NCBI GenBank assembly: GCA_965222485.1
Contig: CBDCUC010000013.1
Span: 1 to 11,207 of the forward strand
Origin: CBDCUC01 sp965222485
GTDB lineage: Bacteria > Pseudomonadota > Alphaproteobacteria > Rhizobiales > Hyphomicrobiaceae
Reading direction: 5' to 3'
DNA: 11,207 nt
The translations under genes and the position numbers were made by a program. Below are positions 8,192 to 11,207 of this stretch, in pieces; within the stretch, counting starts at the first letter, position 1, and each line of letters starts with the position of its first letter. Below the pieces are notes generated by a model, which saw only the letters and a program-made list of their open reading frames with translations, was not told the DNA's origin and made no database searches.

Positions 8192-8411
8192 CATCCCGCC
8201 TCCGAACAAGCACGGTGATGATGCCAACAATCGCGATCAGGTAGGCCATGCGCACTGCAAGATCGAAAATCGCGGGATTGGTTCCCTTGTTTGAAAACTC
8301 TGGAATATCGGAAAGCCGAGTGAAAAACTGAGTCACTGCAGGACCCAGATTGAAGAAGTGTCCAAGCAAGATGATTGCAATTGTTAGTCCTATGATGCCG
8401 TACATGTTCAT
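8184..8411 (-). CDS. Small two-helix membrane protein
   Basis: The product has 75 residues. Residues about 3-23 (YGIIGLTIAIILLGHFF) and about 52-68 (VRMAYLIAIVGIITVLV) are membrane segments. The linker is polar (about 24-50), and the short C-terminal tail RRRDDE is charged and probably cytoplasmic. GGAGG at 8419-8423 lies 7 bases before the ATG. The gene lies between the ATPase gene (18-bp gap) and the winged-helix/nuclease-fold gene (8-bp overlap), so the three are probably made together. It may anchor or form a pore for the DNA-pumping ATPase, in the way small membrane subunits serve conjugation or packaging motors; this is inference from position only. I recognise no specific family. Confidence 0.75.
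   Translation of the reverse strand: MNMYGIIGLTIAIILLGHFFNLGPAVTQFFTRLSDIPEFSNKGTNPAIFDLAVRMAYLIAIVGIITVLVRRRDDE
8199..8203 (-). promoter_or_regulatory. Ribosome binding site choosing between two adjacent ATG codons
   Basis: GGAGG (minus strand) lies inside the end of the membrane-protein gene, 7 bases before the ATG at 8191 and 4 bases before the ATG at 8194. The 7-base spacing is closer to optimal, so 8191 is preferred as the start of the winged-helix gene. Confidence 0.6.
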
Positions 8412-8418
8412 AACACTG

Positions 8419-8423
8419 CCTCC
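8419..8423 (-). promoter_or_regulatory. Ribosome binding site of the small membrane protein gene
   Basis: GGAGG on the minus strand sits 7 bases before the ATG at 8411, in the 18-bp gap after the ATPase stop. This strong site supports translation of a gene that could otherwise be doubted because of its size. Confidence 0.7.
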
Positions 8424-8429
8424 AACGCC

Positions 8430-9734
8430 CTAGCCCAACCGCACCTTCGGGATGCGAACCAGAAACGGATCAATTTTTGGAACACGAATAATTGCGCGGC
8501 CAACATCAAGACGCGGGATGAATTCTGCTTGCTCTTTTGATAGCGCAAACGTTTTGCGCACTTTTTGAATGTCTTCGCCGCTTCCCATACGAAACGCGAT
8601 CTTCAGGCGGCTTTGCACGAAGACGCACTCATCCAGCTGAGCTGTCTGGTCGGCGACCGCTACGCCTATCCCAGTCTCGCGTGCTTGCGCCATGAGTGCT
8701 GCTATGGGGGAGAATCCTATGTTCGCATTGTAGCCGGCCGGGAACGCGTACTTGCCTTCGTCTATGATGACCAAATTACGCAGAACATTGCCGCGCTGAG
8801 CATTTGCGATCCGATAAAGGAACAAGGCGTAAAGCAGCCAGTTCATCAGGCAGCGGGCATGCCGCTCTGACAGCCCCTTCACTTCTATTACCAGGCTCTT
8901 TTGCGCCAGCTCCGAAATAGAAAACCCGCGCGAATACCCGTACGTCTTTGGACAAGCGATCAGATAACTCTCGAGGCGATTAATGATGCTGTCCTGGTAG
9001 CCGGCCTCTCGGCTAAAACGGCGAAACGTGTACCTGCGGACCTTTTCAAGAAGGTCAAACAGCGTTGGATAATCCGTGCTTCCTGAGAAGATCCCGCGGT
9101 CTTCATACAGCCCGTACATTGCTTTCAGGAGCAGTGCTTCTGAACCATCAAGCAATGCGTTTGACTTACAAAAGATCGTGACAAAGGCTGTCAGCCAATC
9201 CTTAGGTTTGACGCCCGGCGCCACTTCCAGCGGATTGAACGCAAGGTCTTCCTGAACATCGACAACCAAGAGCTTCTCATTGAGCCGTAACAGGTGCCGG
9301 TAGTCCTGCTTGTCCCTATCAAAAATCCAAACCGGACAATGCTGCATGGTTTGCAGCGCCAGGCCGTACAAGAAATTCGTCTTACCCGTTCCTGACCCGC
9401 CGCCAATGTAGGCGTGCGAATTCAGCCAATCCAACGGATAGAAAAACGGCACATCGGCATCAAGGACCACACCCAGAAGCGCCAGATCTTTCTCATCAAG
9501 GCCTTCATAGAGTTCATGCGGTGATGGAATTCGATAGGGGTTGTCGCGCAGTACTTCCTGCAGCGCCTGTACGCGCATAACCTCTGACAGATCCTGCACG
9601 AGGTTCGCGTTGCCACTTACCCCCGCAGCCAGTATCGCTTCTTTGATGTCCGGGTCACGGTCGACGTTGGCAAGCTCAGCCATTCGCACGAGCGACTCAA
9701 CCGGTTCAATGGCGCTGTCTTTTCCCCACCGCAT
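8430..9734 (-). CDS. HerA/VirD4-family DNA-translocating ATPase
   Basis: The 434-residue protein has a full HerA/FtsK-type motor core. Counted from the ATG at 9734, Walker A is GGGSGTGKT at about 111-119, Walker B is LVIIDEG at about 321-327 (Asp325, Glu326), and the family motif QARETGIGVAVADQ follows, ending near Gln363. The C-terminal VGRAIIRVP segment also fits HerA/TraD-like proteins. No transmembrane helix precedes the motor, unlike VirD4 or FtsK, so membrane attachment would need a partner such as the next gene's product. About 100 N-terminal residues are helical and unassigned. Members form hexameric rings that pump double-stranded DNA or strip proteins from it. Conjugal transfer, DNA processing and phage-type packaging are all possible. 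The ATG overlaps the stop of the zinc-protein gene as TGATG, with GGAG 8 bases ahead; upstream in-frame starts would run deep into that gene. Confidence 0.88.
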   Translation of the reverse strand: MRWGKDSAIEPVESLVRMAELANVDRDPDIKEAILAAGVSGNANLVQDLSEVMRVQALQEVLRDNPYRIPSPHELYEGLDEKDLALLGVVLDADVPFFYPLDWLNSHAYIGGGSGTGKTNFLYGLALQTMQHCPVWIFDRDKQDYRHLLRLNEKLLVVDVQEDLAFNPLEVAPGVKPKDWLTAFVTIFCKSNALLDGSEALLLKAMYGLYEDRGIFSGSTDYPTLFDLLEKVRRYTFRRFSREAGYQDSIINRLESYLIACPKTYGYSRGFSISELAQKSLVIEVKGLSERHARCLMNWLLYALFLYRIANAQRGNVLRNLVIIDEGKYAFPAGYNANIGFSPIAALMAQARETGIGVAVADQTAQLDECVFVQSRLKIAFRMGSGEDIQKVRKTFALSKEQAEFIPRLDVGRAIIRVPKIDPFLVRIPKVRLG

Positions 9735-10168
9735 CACTTGATCTCCGCAGACAGAAGTGCGTGAAGGTTCTCCAGCAATCGAAGTGCAGCACGCTTTAAC
9801 ACGACGCGGTTGCGACACGGCGGGCAATAAACGGTTGTTTCATCAAGAAGCCGCACGCAGTCCTGGCACAAAATCTTCAAGCACCGCCTACACCGAAGAT
9901 CCCCACACCGAAAACACAGTGACTTGGATTTGCAATACCCGCAGCTGGAGATGAGTTCAGAAGGACCTTGAAAACCAACAACGTGCCCACAACCGGCTTG
10001 GTAACAGCTGATTTCAGACAACGTTTCCGCGCCACGCTCTGGATCAAGAAACGTTGCCTCTTTGTCTTCAAACAAGCTTGGCGTCTCGGCCATGTCGCGC
10101 ATCACAAAGCGCCGTTTGCGCGTATGCAACGGTCTTCGCCTGCGCTCTTGTTCAAATGAGAACCGCAT
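9734..10168 (-). CDS. Twelve-cysteine zinc-binding protein
   Basis: The 144-residue protein has a basic N terminus (RRRR and RKRR within residues 8-21), then 12 cysteines at about 55, 60, 76, 79, 85, 88, 93, 96, 101, 104, 115 and 118, with His62 nearby. Ten of these form CxxC pairs, and the spacing suggests two or three zinc sites of treble-clef, RING or B-box kind. The C-terminal residues 119-144 form a likely amphipathic helix. I do not recognise a family and see no catalytic motif; DNA or protein binding is probable. The ATG at 10168 starts one base after the stop of the proline-rich gene. Earlier in-frame starts would lie inside that gene and add unrelated sequence. It overlaps the ATPase start by one base, so it may be a partner of that motor. 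Confidence 0.72.
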   Translation of the reverse strand: MRFSFEQERRRRPLHTRKRRFVMRDMAETPSLFEDKEATFLDPERGAETLSEISCYQAGCGHVVGFQGPSELISSCGYCKSKSLCFRCGDLRCRRCLKILCQDCVRLLDETTVYCPPCRNRVVLKRAALRLLENLHALLSAEIK

Positions 10169-10169
10169 C

Positions 10170-10625
10170 TTACCCGCCCGGCATTTTTGGCGGACCCATG
10201 GGCCCGGGCGCTCCCGGGATCGTTGAGAATGGGCAGTTAAAAGGATCGCGGCGATGCAGCGGTTGAGTTGCTGCGGCCGGTGCGGGCGGTGGACCAACAA
10301 CCGGACTTGATGATGCCAGAGACGGTGTTGGCTCTTCCTGCGCCAAGCTTACGTTATGCGCGTCACTTGCCGTCTCAATTCCATTACCGCTTTTCAAAAT
10401 GTCAAAACCAGATGACACCTGCCATGAATGAAACGCTTCCAGTGAAGCGCCCCACTGCCCCATCGGATCGGCCACAAGGTTTGTATGTTCCTGGCCCGCG
10501 CTGTGCTGAGGTACGGCGTTCTGCTGCAACCCAGTTGTTTTGAAATGCCGCGTCAGATAATGCGGGTCTTCAAGCTTTTTGCGTTTACGCCACCAGTCCT
10601 GCCATGTTGATGGAATGTAGACCAT
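10170..10625 (-). CDS. Proline-rich protein of unknown function
   Basis: The 151-residue protein opens with a Trp- and Lys-rich segment (STWQDWWRKRKKLEDP), continues with a polar middle, and ends in a Pro/Ala/Gly-rich tail from about residue 98 (EEPTPSL, GPPPAPAAA, GAPGPMGPPKMPGG). It has no signal peptide, membrane helix or enzyme motif, and most of the tail should be disordered. AAGGAG-type binding site bases at 10632-10638 sit 6 bases before the ATG, which supports translation. It lies 24 bases after the von Willebrand A gene and one base before the zinc-protein gene. A linker or scaffold role within the element's machinery is a guess; I recognise no family. Confidence 0.7.
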   Translation of the reverse strand: MVYIPSTWQDWWRKRKKLEDPHYLTRHFKTTGLQQNAVPQHSAGQEHTNLVADPMGQWGASLEAFHSWQVSSGFDILKSGNGIETASDAHNVSLAQEEPTPSLASSSPVVGPPPAPAAATQPLHRRDPFNCPFSTIPGAPGPMGPPKMPGG

Positions 10626-10631
10626 GACTTA

Positions 10632-10638
10632 CTCCTTT
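10632..10638 (-). promoter_or_regulatory. Ribosome binding site of the proline-rich gene
   Basis: AAAGGAG on the minus strand lies 6 bases before the ATG at 10625, within the 24-bp gap after the von Willebrand A gene. It is the best support that this unrecognised frame is translated. Confidence 0.7.
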
Positions 10639-10649
10639 ACGCTTTGAAC

Positions 10650-11207
10650 TCACTTGGTCTTGGAAGCCTTTGTTTTGGGCTGGGCCGGAAGATGGATCAC
10701 GTATTGGTTCTTCACTGCCTCAGTGAGTGCCTTAAAGTACTGATCCATCACTGACTTCAGATCCTGCGTTCCGTAGATCATCGTGTCGGCAATTCCCTCA
10801 AGCCGATCCTTTTGATGGTCGCCCATGAACAACACGTGCGTTGGTGCGCTCTTGCTCGCCAGAACGCTTTTGCGGTTTAAGTCGCCAACGCCATCGGAAA
10901 TGACGAGCACGGCCTTCAGATCATCTGGTGCGTGTTTCAGGGCCTCGTAGGCAGCCATGAGTGGGCGTTCGAGATTGGTTCCGCCCTTGGCCCAAATTTT
11001 TCTAAGCCGATGCTCTTTTGGCGAGCACGTCTCAAAGTCAGACGTATGGTTCTTAAGCCCTGTGTTAAAACTGATCACGCGACAGCGCGCATTCTCTGGC
11101 AGCGTTTGAAGAAACTCTGATGCCGCGCGCTTCACCGAGGTCATCACCTTTTTCATGCTGCCGGAACGGTCAATCAAAATGACAAAGTAGGCGCGCACTC
11201 GTTTCAC
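10650..11207 (-). CDS. von Willebrand factor A (MIDAS) domain protein, 5' end cut by the window
   Basis: The visible 186 codons encode a VWA domain with a complete metal-ion-dependent adhesion site: DRSGSM (Asp13, Ser15, Ser17 of the visible part), Thr77 in KGGTN and Asp105 in VISDGVG. It ends with a Lys-rich tail (KTKASKTK). The first visible codon is GTG at the very window edge with no upstream sequence to judge it, so the gene may begin there or run further right. VWA domains bind protein partners through a divalent metal and often work beside ATPases, as in MoxR-VWA and chelatase pairs. Here the only nearby ATPase is the HerA-type motor three genes on. The gene is upstream in the same minus-strand set. 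No signal peptide or membrane segment is visible, so the protein is probably cytoplasmic. Confidence 0.85.
   Translation of the reverse strand: MKRVRAYFVILIDRSGSMKKVMTSVKRAASEFLQTLPENARCRVISFNTGLKNHTSDFETCSPKEHRLRKIWAKGGTNLERPLMAAYEALKHAPDDLKAVLVISDGVGDLNRKSVLASKSAPTHVLFMGDHQKDRLEGIADTMIYGTQDLKSVMDQYFKALTEAVKNQYVIHLPAQPKTKASKTK

Noticed and set aside
1..11207. CRISPR array or insertion sequence
   Set aside because: No regularly spaced direct repeats, no transposase motifs and no IS-like terminal inverted repeats were noticed.

Overview
The window appears to be one edge of an integrated mobile element next to a long exported-protein gene. It is bacterial: tight minus-strand genes, Shine-Dalgarno sites and a cleavable signal peptide. 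A proteobacterium, perhaps an alphaproteobacterium, is my guess. It rests mainly on the small helix-turn-helix gene overlapping a tyrosine recombinase gene, an arrangement I associate with that group. The sequence alone does not prove the taxon.

Region 1 (1-511) has no gene I can support. It holds a weak terminator-like hairpin at its left edge. Region 2 (512-4633, + strand) is one gene for a 1373-residue exported protein: signal peptide, an N-terminal beta-sandwich domain, then a very long array of TPR-like helical repeats. Region 3 (4634-4821) lies between this gene and the convergent integrase gene. It contains a perfect 9-bp inverted repeat and is the most likely place for the element's junction, although no duplicated attachment core can be seen.

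Region 4 (4822-11207, - strand) is a compact set of nine genes read right to left: von Willebrand A (MIDAS) protein cut by the window end, proline-rich protein, 12-cysteine zinc-binding protein, HerA/VirD4-type DNA-pumping ATPase, two-helix membrane protein, winged-helix/nuclease-fold protein, archaeo-eukaryotic-type primase-polymerase, small helix-turn-helix protein, tyrosine integrase. Most junctions overlap or are separated by a few bases, and two are TGATG stop-start overlaps, so the set looks like one transcription unit.

The best functional reading is a self-replicating integrative element. The integrase and the small DNA-binding protein would control integration and excision, the primase-polymerase would start replication of the excised circle, and the ATPase with its membrane and nuclease-fold partners would move or process DNA. 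The rep-xis-int order and a single hexameric translocase recall the actinomycete integrative conjugative elements (AICEs) with RepPP, but the proteins here look different and no relaxase or type IV secretion gene is visible. The remainder of the element should lie beyond 11207.
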